Assembly (NCBI GenBank): GCA_035458525.1
Contig: DATHZQ010000012.1
Coordinates: forward strand, 1 to 15,245
Source: DATHZQ01 sp035458525
GTDB taxonomy: Bacteria; Actinomycetota; Acidimicrobiia; Spongiisociales; UBA5794
Direction of reading: 5' to 3'
DNA: 15,245 nt
The position numbers and the translations under genes were made by a program. Below are positions 5,184 through 11,501 of this stretch, one piece after another (position 1 is the first letter of the stretch; each line of letters starts with the position of its first letter). The notes under the pieces are model-generated. The model was not told the origin of the DNA. It worked only from the letters and a program-made list of their open reading frames with translations, and made no database searches.

Positions 5184-6056
5184 ATGCTCCCCGTCAGAGT
5201 CCCGCTGCTTCTGGTGGCGGTCGTCGTTCTGGCTGCGTGCGGGGCGGCTGATCAGGACGATGTCGCCGACGCCACGACGCTGCCCCCGTCAACGACTACC
5301 GCAGCACCCAACACCACGACGACCCTTCCGCCGGTCGTGGCCCCAGAACTCGTGTCGGTTCCCGATCTTTCGGGAGTGACCCTTGGGGAGGCTGAAGCCA
5401 TTCTGGCCGATACAGGTCTGGACATCCTGGCGCTGTCGCATCCCATCGACTCGGCAATCGTGTTCGCCCAGGAGCCAGCTCCCGGAGTCGAGGTAGACGA
5501 GGGCAGTGTCGTCACGGTGGACCTGCTAATCACTCCGACCTGTAACCCGCCTGATCCCATTGCTCCCGATGATGGGCAAACCATCATCAGCGTCTTCTAC
5601 GAGTGCGGCGGTGACGTCACCGTGCCGACGCCGGGGATCGGCGTTCCCCGGATCGTTCCCGAGTCCGACCAAGCGGTTGATCGGATCGAGTGGACGCTGC
5701 GGGCGCTGCTGGCCGGTCCCACCCTCGATGAACGGATCGCCGGTTTCGTCTCGGCTTTCGACGCCGCTACCGCCAATGCCCTGAACGGCGTGACGTTGAT
5801 CGACGAGCACCTTGTTGTGGACTTCAACGACGCGATCATCGTCAACAACATGAACACCTCCACCGGCATGATCTTCTTCCAAGCCGAGCTGCACCGCAAC
5901 GTGTTCCAGCATCCCGAGGTGGTCAGCGTCGAGTTCCGTTTCAACGGCGACTGTGGCGCCTGGTCCGGGCTGTTCGAATCGGACGGCTGCCGCGTTGTCA
6001 CGCAGGCCGACTGGAAGCGCCACCTGACCGAGTGGGACCAGGACGGCGACCAGTGA
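5184..6056 (+). CDS. Secreted lipoprotein with PASTA and GerMN domains
   Basis: The 290-residue protein has a lipoprotein signal peptide: a hydrophobic stretch (residues 7-18) and lipobox LAAC with the lipidated Cys at residue 19. A Thr/Pro linker (31-50, TTLPPSTTTA and NTTTTLPP) precedes one PASTA domain at about 58-116 (VPDLSGVTLGEAEAILADTG to EGSVVTVDLL). A GerMN domain follows at about 134-255, with LRALLAGPT, LNGV and a VVDFND strand. PASTA domains often bind cell-wall muropeptides, and GerMN occurs in exported proteins such as the LpqB group, so an outer-face envelope role is likely. Cysteines at 120, 141, 257 and 269 may pair as disulfides. AAGGAGG lies six bases before ATG 5184. Having both domains in one short lipoprotein is notable. 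Confidence 0.85.
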   Translation: MLPVRVPLLLVAVVVLAACGAADQDDVADATTLPPSTTTAAPNTTTTLPPVVAPELVSVPDLSGVTLGEAEAILADTGLDILALSHPIDSAIVFAQEPAPGVEVDEGSVVTVDLLITPTCNPPDPIAPDDGQTIISVFYECGGDVTVPTPGIGVPRIVPESDQAVDRIEWTLRALLAGPTLDERIAGFVSAFDAATANALNGVTLIDEHLVVDFNDAIIVNNMNTSTGMIFFQAELHRNVFQHPEVVSVEFRFNGDCGAWSGLFESDGCRVVTQADWKRHLTEWDQDGDQ

Positions 6057-6217
6057 CACCGGACAGTTCACCCCTGCCGCAGTTGCATGCGGTCGTCGAG
6101 GCTCGGTTGAGGGCTCTGGGTCGTTGGGCACTATCACGATATCTCCCTGATCCCGTACCTTGGGCGTGCGTCTTGGATCCGATCAACCGCGAGCGGCGAA
6201 TCAGCGGGAGGTGGTTG

Positions 6218-6382
6218 ATGCGCAGATCGATCATCGTGTTGCTCTTCCTGGCCGCAGCGGTCCTGGTTCGGAAGGCCTGCCGCCGTGCGCTGCGATGCGG
6301 GTGCATCGAAGGATGCACGTGTCGGGACCGCGCGACTTATCGATGCAAGGAAACTGCGGGTACACCAGTCGCAGCGGCATGA
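6218..6382 (+). CDS. Small Cys-rich membrane-anchored protein
   Basis: ATG at 6218 follows GGAGG by six bases. The 54-residue product has an N-terminal hydrophobic helix (residues 4-17, SIIVLLFLAAAVLV), a basic segment, and a Cys cluster RCGCIEGCTCRD with C21, C27, C29, C33, C35 and C43. The CxCx3CxC spacing suggests metal or FeS binding, or disulfides outside the membrane. The family is not recognised. The same frame is open upstream to GTG at 6053, whose GTGA overlaps the lipoprotein stop by four bases. A 109-residue version translationally coupled to the lipoprotein is therefore possible and would place the helix internally. I prefer the shorter form on the strength of its ribosome site. 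Confidence 0.5.
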   Translation: MRRSIIVLLFLAAAVLVRKACRRALRCGCIEGCTCRDRATYRCKETAGTPVAAA

Positions 6383-6400
6383 GCGAGCCCGGGTGCCACG

Positions 6401-6862
6401 GTGAAAGGCACCGGAGCCGGACCAGGGTTCGAGGCCCCAAACCTCGTTCATTCGATCCTGCTGGCAACCGCGGCTGCGCTCACGATTCTTGAGCCGGTTC
6501 GGTTCTTCCCGCCGAGGGCGCAGCCAGTCCTCCCTGGCGGCCTGCTGGCGATCACCGGAACAACTTCGTGGATGTGGGGACGCCGGACCATGAGCAGGCG
6601 GCACGCCGACGCCGGCCCCGGCCAGTGCGCCTACCGCGCGGGTTGACGATGGGCCGTATCGCTTCAGCCGGAACCCGACCTGCTCCGGCTTGATGGTCGC
6701 ATTCCTCGGTGCCGCCGTCGCTTGCAACTCGGCTTGGCTGCTGGGCTTCACCGCAGCCGAGCTCCTCATCGCCGACCGGCGAGTGCGCCGCAAGGAGTCC
6801 TATCTGGGGCTCCGATTCGGCGAGGCGTACCTCGAGTATCGATGACGCGGCAGGCGCTGGCT
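6401..6862 (+). pseudogene. Frameshifted isoprenylcysteine/phospholipid methyltransferase-like gene
   Basis: Two frames make one recognisable protein. The first (GTG 6401 to about 6590) has APNLVHSILLATAAALTILE, then LPGGLLAITGTTSWMWGRRTM, the N-terminal helices of ICMT/PEMT-type methyltransferases. The second (about 6594-6842) has AGGTPTP, DDGPYRFSRNPTCSGLMVAF, a hydrophobic helix, and RRKESYLGLRFGEAYLEYR. GPYRFSRNP and the RxE...RFGExY motif are family signatures for SAM-dependent methylation at the membrane. The join needs a frame change near 6590. A TGA at 6843-6845 also interrupts the usual R-x-R-x-R-R-W-L ending, which can still be read just after it. Two lesions make a sequencing artefact less likely. 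The gene is probably inactive. Confidence 0.7.
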
Positions 6863-7005
6863 GGAACGCGGGCACCGGATCTTCACCATCACCGCAAGGG
6901 CGGCAAGATCGCGTTGGTCTCCGTGACCTGCAGGAGGCCGCAACGCCCGCCGACCCAAGAACGACGATGCGCTACGTCTGCGCAAAGCGTTCCGCGCGCC
7001 GGCAC
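6858..7005 (+). pseudogene. Tyrosine recombinase (phage integrase family) remnant
   Basis: Pieces in three frames match the C-terminal catalytic domain of tyrosine recombinases. First comes LERGHRIFTIT (about 6861-6893), then RKGGKIALV after a one-base frame change, matching the family's ITRKGGK strand. About 40-50 residues are then missing. The piece RDLQEAATPADPRTTMRYVCAKRSARRH (about 6922-7005) resembles the conserved GH-xxPxTTxRY segment with the nucleophilic Tyr at 6973-6975. The normal H-x-L-R-H active-site region is deleted. The fragment abuts the methyltransferase pseudogene and lies just upstream of the toxin-antitoxin genes, marking a former integrated element. Confidence 0.75.
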
Positions 7006-7102
7006 GTTCCGCGCGGAGAACTACCGGGTCTCGGACGCAGGTGGCTGCGCGATATCGCTTTGCAGCGTGAGTGATTTGCGCAGGGCGGTAGCAGACCCCG
7101 CC

Positions 7103-7108
7103 TACCAT
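7103..7108 (+). promoter_or_regulatory. Candidate -10 box for the mazEF-type operon
   Basis: TACCAT fits the TAnnnT pattern of actinobacterial -10 elements and lies 15 bases before the antitoxin ATG, implying a very short leader. No Shine-Dalgarno sequence is seen before the ATG, consistent with a short-leader or leaderless transcript. TTGCGC at 7076-7081 is 21 bases upstream, too far for a standard -35. Confidence 0.25.
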
Positions 7109-7123
7109 AAGTAGCATGCCGGT

Positions 7124-7348
7124 ATGAAGCTAAGTGTGAGTCTCCCAGACGAAGATGTCGAGTTCCTCGACCAGTACGCCCGAACCGAGGGCTACGAGTC
7201 CAGGTCCGCCGTGGTCCACAAGGCCGTGCGACTGCTGCGCGCCTCCGAACTGGGCGGCGACTATGCCGATGCGTGGAAGGAATGGTACGCATTTGGCGAT
7301 GCCGAGGCCTGGGATGGGGTCGTAGGCGACGGACTGGCAACAGGCTGA
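7124..7348 (+). CDS. mazE: Ribbon-helix-helix antitoxin (MazE type)
   Basis: The 74-residue protein begins MKLSVSLPDEDVEFLDQYAR, the beta strand and first helix of a ribbon-helix-helix DNA-binding fold. GYESRSAVVHKAVRLLRASEL (residues 23-43) is the second helix. The acidic, Trp-rich tail (ADAWKEW, then AEAWDGVVGDGL) is typical of the unstructured part that wraps around and neutralises a MazF toxin. It overlaps the toxin gene by one base (TGATG), the usual coupled arrangement. The dimer is expected to repress its own promoter. There is no clear ribosome site. Confidence 0.88.
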   Translation: MKLSVSLPDEDVEFLDQYARTEGYESRSAVVHKAVRLLRASELGGDYADAWKEWYAFGDAEAWDGVVGDGLATG

Positions 7349-7695
7349 TGCTGCGCGGCGAGATCCGACTGGTGGAGCTCGATCCGGCACGCCGGGGTGA
7401 AGCCGGCAAGCGACGCCCGGCCGTGCTCGTGTCCAATGACGGTGCCAACACGACCGCCGCTCGGCTGGGGCGTGGGGTGATCACCGTGGTCCCAGTGACG
7501 ACCAGTGTTGATCGGGTGTACCCGTTTCAAGTGCTGCTCGCCGCAGACGACACGGGCCTCGACCGTGACTCCAAAGCCCAAGCCGAGCAGGTCCGCTCGA
7601 TCTCGGTGGAACGCGTCTCGCACAAGATCGGCGCCGTGCCGCCGGCGCTCATGCTCGCGATCGACGATGCCCTGCGTCTCCACCTGGCCCTCTGA
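7348..7695 (+). CDS. mazF: MazF/PemK-family mRNA interferase toxin
   Basis: The 115-residue protein starts MLRGEIRLVELDPARRGEAGKRRPAVLVSND, the classic MazF opening with the beta1-beta2 loop and the RPAVLVSN strand (23-30). VITVVPVTTS (44-53) supplies the conserved Thr of the active site together with Arg in the RRP segment. The remainder (AQAEQVRSISVERV to AIDDALRLHLAL) matches the family C-terminus. Its length is normal for MazF and no lesion is seen. As a sequence-specific endoribonuclease it would slow growth when the antitoxin is degraded. ATG 7348 overlaps the antitoxin stop. Decayed integrase sequence immediately upstream suggests arrival on a mobile element. Confidence 0.92.
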   Translation: MLRGEIRLVELDPARRGEAGKRRPAVLVSNDGANTTAARLGRGVITVVPVTTSVDRVYPFQVLLAADDTGLDRDSKAQAEQVRSISVERVSHKIGAVPPALMLAIDDALRLHLAL

Positions 7696-8017
7696 CGAAC
7701 ACGGTCGAGATCACGGCACACTTGGGCGAGAGCGAACGCACGCCGGGACCACGCCGAACGGCTTCCATCGAGTGGGTTTCTTGCTCAGTTGCTCGACCGT
7801 CTTCTGGCGCAGGACTCCGCTCGGACCGTGATTGCATCGAGTCCAGAGCTGAAGAGGGATCTCCATGCGTACCACCGAGCCTGCCAGCTTCCTGCTCCAA
7901 ACTGCCGGATAGGGCGCTTCAAGGGTGCGCGTCTATCGCGCCGGATCGGCGCGCTCCATGAACTGGCGTAGCTCACTGCGGCATGTTGGCGTCAGCTACG
8001 CAAGAAGCCGGTTCGGC
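7696..8017. other. 322-base convergent intergenic region with no supported gene
   Basis: Open frames here are short and have no recognisable family. A 15-codon frame at 7865 (MRTTEPASFLLQTAG) has only a weak ribosome site. The right-hand 80 bases hold three hairpins, described as a separate feature. The region separates the plus-strand mazEF pair from the minus-strand catabolic operon. Confidence 0.6.
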
Positions 8018-8018
8018 T
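7937..8018. terminator. Cluster of three hairpins between convergent units; possible bidirectional terminator
   Basis: Hairpin 1 has a perfect 7-bp stem CGCGCCG (7937-7943) / CGGCGCG (7947-7953) with loop GAT. Hairpin 2 has a perfect 8-bp stem GCGTAGCT (7966-7973) / AGCTACGC (7994-8001) with a 20-base loop. Hairpin 3 is AGCCG (8006-8010) / CGGCT (8014-8018) with loop GTT. On the minus strand hairpin 3 overlaps the hydrolase stop codon and is followed by TTCTTG. None has a long T-run, so termination is inferred mainly from position. Confidence 0.4.
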
Positions 8019-8929
8019 CAGAAGTGCTTGGAGACAAAGCCGACCATCGCGGAGATGGCGCTGCGTTGCACGTCATCGACCTCGTACTCCCCGTCGGCGC
8101 CGCGCACCGGATAGACATAGCCGTGGATCGGGTGGTCGTAGGAAACCCATTCGACGTCTTTGCCCATCTCGGCGAGGAGGTCGTAGGACGTCCGAAAGAT
8201 CCCCTGCAGATGATCGTCCTCTCGGCCCATCACGAGGATGGGCGTGTCGATGGTGGCGATGCGCGCTCGGGCGACCGGCTCGTCGATGCGTGCCCTGACC
8301 TTGTCGACGTCGCTCATCTGCATGCTTTCGATGTTGCGCAGCTGCGTCTCCTCACTCACGAACGCGGTGTCATCGGGAGTCAGCGCCAGGAACTCGTGTG
8401 CGGCCGGTTCGCTGGCGACGGCGGCAGCCACTCCTTGGTATTCCGAGGTGATCTTCAGCACCATCTCGCCGCCGTGGCTCATCCCGATCAGGCCGACACG
8501 GTCGGCGTCGACCCACGGCAGGGCTTTCAGGTGCTCGATGATGGCGATCTCGTCCTCGTACTCGAGCGGCGAGCGATTGAACAGGTCGCGCCCCTGGCGG
8601 ATGTCGCGGACCAACCTGCCGCCTTCGTGATAGCCCAACTCGACCTCAGACCGGTACCGCAGCCAGGCGCAAGCGAATCCGGCTGCGAGCAAGGCCTCCA
8701 TGATGTAGCCGCGGTTGGCGACGGCGTCTCGCACCCACGCCATGCCCCCGCCGCCGTTCCCGGAGGCGAGGAGCACGATCGGGTATGGCCCCTCGCCCGC
8801 AGGCTTGCGGACCCCGATCGGTGCGTAGAGTCCGTCCCAGACTTCGACGTACATCAGCTCCACGGGGACGTCGGAACCGGCTACGGATTCCGTGACGACG
8901 ATGTGCTCGGGGTCAAGGGGTGTGGTCAC
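8018..8929 (-). CDS. Alpha/beta hydrolase (dienelactone hydrolase/acyl-peptidase-like)
   Basis: The 303-residue serine hydrolase has nucleophile elbow GMSHGGE with Ser151, a glycine-rich oxyanion strand VLLASGNGGGG (52-62), the likely acid in GREDDHLQG (about D238) and the likely catalytic His in DHPIHGY (266-270). The triad is therefore complete. The fold is that of prolyl-oligopeptidase/dienelactone-hydrolase-like enzymes acting on small esters, lactones or amides; the substrate is not evident. There is no signal peptide, so it is cytosolic. GTG at 8927-8929 was chosen because AGGAG lies about seven bases upstream. It starts 10 bases after the stop of the FAD oxidoreductase and is the last gene of the minus-strand operon, where it may hydrolyse a pathway intermediate. 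Confidence 0.85.
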   Translation of the reverse strand: MTTPLDPEHIVVTESVAGSDVPVELMYVEVWDGLYAPIGVRKPAGEGPYPIVLLASGNGGGGMAWVRDAVANRGYIMEALLAAGFACAWLRYRSEVELGYHEGGRLVRDIRQGRDLFNRSPLEYEDEIAIIEHLKALPWVDADRVGLIGMSHGGEMVLKITSEYQGVAAAVASEPAAHEFLALTPDDTAFVSEETQLRNIESMQMSDVDKVRARIDEPVARARIATIDTPILVMGREDDHLQGIFRTSYDLLAEMGKDVEWVSYDHPIHGYVYPVRGADGEYEVDDVQRSAISAMVGFVSKHF

Positions 8930-8939
8930 GTCGTTCTCC

Positions 8940-10532
8940 TCAGTGGTACACGAGCGTTGTCGGGTGGTCGGGTGCGATCGCGGCGTCGATGCTCGAGCCG
9001 AGATCGGCCAGCAGTTCTATGGCGGCGTTGCGGCCGGGACCCGCAGAGACCGAACCGCCAGGATGTGTCGTGGCCCCGGTCTGGTAGAGCCCCGGAATCG
9101 GCGTGCGGTGATCGGCCCATCCTGGCGCCGGACGCAGCTCGCCGCTCTGGTCAGGGCTCATGTCCCCCCCATGACACGACCCGTGCCAGTTGTGGGCGTT
9201 CATGCGCTCCAGATCGAGTGGGCTCTTGAGGGTGGTCGCCAGGATGACGTCCTCGGTGAGGTTCGGGGCGAACCCGCGGAGATGATCGAGATTGGCGGCG
9301 GCAACCTGCGGCATCAGGTCGTCCCACCGCTCCGGCCCCGCCTCCAGCTCGTACGGTTGGATACCGACGACCTTCAGCGTGTGGTGTCCATCGGGAGCAC
9401 GGGACGCATCGACCACCGTCGGGCACAGCACGAGGAGCACCGGGTCGTCGAGGACGACCTCGCCGCGCTCGAAATCCTCGGCGACGCGCAGGATTCGCTC
9501 GGCAGACGTCGGGGTACCTGCGGCCAGCGGCGCAAGGCCGTCGTCGAACCGTGGGGGTTCGGTGGTGGCGTAGTGGGCAGCGCACATCGAGATTCCCGCT
9601 CGCCACGAGGCGACGCCGTCGACGAAGGGCTCTCCCCACGTCTCAGCCGGCGCCATGTTGACGAGGTGTTTGATGTGAATTGTTGAGAGCACGGCACGCC
9701 CGGCGAGGTAGCGCTCGCCGTCTGCGGTCTCGACACCCGTGCAGCGATCGTCCTCGATGAGCAGCCCCGACACTCGTTTGCCGGTCAGGATGGTGCCGCC
9801 GTGTGCCTCGATGAGCCGCCCGAGCGCCGCAGGCAAGGCTTGCGAGCCTCCTTTGGGGACCACCCACGAGTGGCGCTGTCTCCCGTAGGCCAGCGCATAG
9901 GCCAAGCGCCCGGTGCCCGCCCGCTGCGGTGGCTGCATGGTCATCAGCGCCATCCACAGCATGAAGGCTCGGCTGCGCCAATCTTCGAAGTGCTGCATGA
10001 TGATGTCGGCCGCCGCCAGGTGGCGGATCCGCCGCCAGCGGTGGCCGCCGGGAACGTCGGCTAGCCGTTCGTCGAGACTCGGGCCACGGCCGATGGGTGT
10101 GTAGCGCCATCCGGTGAATGCGGGAGCCGCCGCCCCGTAGGCCTCCAGCATCGCCCGGTAACTCGCAGCATCACTTGCGGAGTACTTGGCGAACTCCGCG
10201 GCCGTTCGATCCATGTCCCGCCACATGGTGAGGGCGCTTCCATCGGGAAAAGGCACGTGGACCACGGGGTCTGGGCGGATGTACTCCAGGCCGAAGTCGC
10301 CGAGCCGCAGCTCGTCGCGAGCCAGTGTCGGGCTTGACTGCAGCAGGGTGTGTGCGGTCGAGCAGGTGTCGTGGAGGTAGCCGGGAAGCGTGAGCTCATC
10401 GGTCGCAGCGTCGCCGCCGATTCGCGCCTCGGCTTCCAGGACCAGAACCCGGAACCCGGCCTTCGCCAGGTAGGCGGCGGATACGAGACTGTTGTGGCCG
10501 GCGCCTGCAACGATCACGTCCCAGTCGGTCAC
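8940..10532 (-). CDS. Phytoene desaturase-like FAD-dependent oxidoreductase
   Basis: The 530-residue flavoprotein starts DVIVAGAGHNSLVSAAYLAK (residues 5-24), a Rossmann motif of the GxGxNxL form typical of the CrtI-like family (COG1233). The FAD motif VLEAEARIGGDAAT follows (about 31-44). The C-terminus has PIPGLYQTGATTHPGGSVSAGPG (about 485-507), the family's second flavin-contact segment. Relatives include carotenoid desaturases and many uncharacterised oxidoreductases. No carotenoid genes are nearby, so pigment synthesis is unlikely and oxidation of an operon-specific substrate is more plausible. GTG at 10530-10532 was chosen because the conserved start follows immediately and GGAGGGGAAG lies upstream; a longer frame to 10577 adds 15 unconserved residues. 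It lies 87 bases after the transporter gene. Confidence 0.85.
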   Translation of the reverse strand: MTDWDVIVAGAGHNSLVSAAYLAKAGFRVLVLEAEARIGGDAATDELTLPGYLHDTCSTAHTLLQSSPTLARDELRLGDFGLEYIRPDPVVHVPFPDGSALTMWRDMDRTAAEFAKYSASDAASYRAMLEAYGAAAPAFTGWRYTPIGRGPSLDERLADVPGGHRWRRIRHLAAADIIMQHFEDWRSRAFMLWMALMTMQPPQRAGTGRLAYALAYGRQRHSWVVPKGGSQALPAALGRLIEAHGGTILTGKRVSGLLIEDDRCTGVETADGERYLAGRAVLSTIHIKHLVNMAPAETWGEPFVDGVASWRAGISMCAAHYATTEPPRFDDGLAPLAAGTPTSAERILRVAEDFERGEVVLDDPVLLVLCPTVVDASRAPDGHHTLKVVGIQPYELEAGPERWDDLMPQVAAANLDHLRGFAPNLTEDVILATTLKSPLDLERMNAHNWHGSCHGGDMSPDQSGELRPAPGWADHRTPIPGLYQTGATTHPGGSVSAGPGRNAAIELLADLGSSIDAAIAPDHPTTLVYH

Positions 10533-10619
10533 GCCGTCTTCCCCTCCATCTTCGGCGCACCATCCGCGCCGCTGCAATCGATTGTAGGAAGCCCGCTCGA
10601 TGGCCTGCAGCAGCGCACC

Positions 10620-11501
10620 TCAAGCTCCAGCCGTGAGCACGACCAGGATCGATCCGCCGACGACGGCGACCATCCCGGCGACGAGCCGCAGCGTGATTCG
10701 TTCCATGTCCGTGCCCACGATGATGGGCGCCACGAAGACGACCACCGGTGTCGAGATCTGCATCAGGGTGATGGCAACGCTGATCTCGATCAGGTCGAAG
10801 GCGATCCACTGCGACGTGATGGCCACGCCGACGATGACTGCGCCCAACCCGATCCAGGGTGCGGCTCGGCGGGGTGAGCGGCCTCCGACCGTGGGGAGCC
10901 GGAGTCCGAGCACGACGGCATAGAGCGCGGCCGCTGCGGCAAGCCCGACGGTGACGCCGAACAGGGGAATCGGGAGCCCCGACAGTCCCCATCGAATGAA
11001 GAGTGGGCTGCTGCCCCACGACAGCGCCGATCCGAGCGCAAACCACGGTACCCCCGTCCGCCACGTGCCCTGGCCGGGGGACCTGGTGGCGATCAACGCC
11101 ACGCCGAGGACCACGGCCGAGACGCCCACGACCGTGAGCGCCGACAGGGGCTCGTCGAGGAAGATGGCGGCGAGCACGCTTCCGATCAGGGGCGTCGCTG
11201 CGATCGCCACCCCCGTCCGGGAGGCGCCGATCCGCTGTTGGCTGAGCCCGAGGAACGTCCAGCCGAAGAAGAAGTGGACGATGCCTGCAGTGGCGAACGC
11301 GACGAACGACCACGCCGGCGCCGTGACCACCGTATCGAGATCCTGCGTGGTCACAGTGGCAGTCGCCAGCACGACCACGGCGATGAGGAGCAGTCCGAAG
11401 GTGCCGCGGTACGCATCGATCAACTGGTTGGCGCGGCGGTTGACCGCTTGGAACACCCCGAACCCGATCCCGGCGATCAGCGCGGCTACGACGCCGCTCA
11501 C
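10620..11501 (-). CDS. EamA/DMT-superfamily transporter
   Basis: The 293-residue integral membrane protein has about ten hydrophobic helices arranged as two EamA repeats (about residues 4-130 and 150-290). The first repeat includes the characteristic end GVAIAATPLIGSVLAAIFLDEPLSALTVVG (split here by positions, about 101-130). The second has AITLMQISTPVVVFVAPIIV. Family members export or import small metabolites such as amino acids, sugars or nucleobases; the substrate cannot be predicted. GTG at 11499-11501 overlaps the stop of the molybdenum hydroxylase by four bases (GTGA), so translation is coupled. A longer frame exists but runs antiparallel inside the neighbour's coding sequence. It probably moves a substrate or product of the operon. 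Confidence 0.88.
   Translation of the reverse strand: MSGVVAALIAGIGFGVFQAVNRRANQLIDAYRGTFGLLLIAVVVLATATVTTQDLDTVVTAPAWSFVAFATAGIVHFFFGWTFLGLSQQRIGASRTGVAIAATPLIGSVLAAIFLDEPLSALTVVGVSAVVLGVALIATRSPGQGTWRTGVPWFALGSALSWGSSPLFIRWGLSGLPIPLFGVTVGLAAAAALYAVVLGLRLPTVGGRSPRRAAPWIGLGAVIVGVAITSQWIAFDLIEISVAITLMQISTPVVVFVAPIIVGTDMERITLRLVAGMVAVVGGSILVVLTAGA

Noticed and set aside
7865..7912. 15-codon frame MRTTEPASFLLQTAG
   Set aside because: The ribosome site is weak and there is no neighbour it could lead into on that strand.
7925..9229. 434-codon plus-strand frame opposite the hydrolase and FAD oxidoreductase
   Set aside because: It is antisense to two genes with complete motifs and has no domain signature of its own.
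8940..10532. Carotenoid biosynthesis cluster (crtI)
   Set aside because: No phytoene synthase, cyclase or prenyltransferase gene is nearby; CrtI-like proteins are a broad flavoenzyme family.
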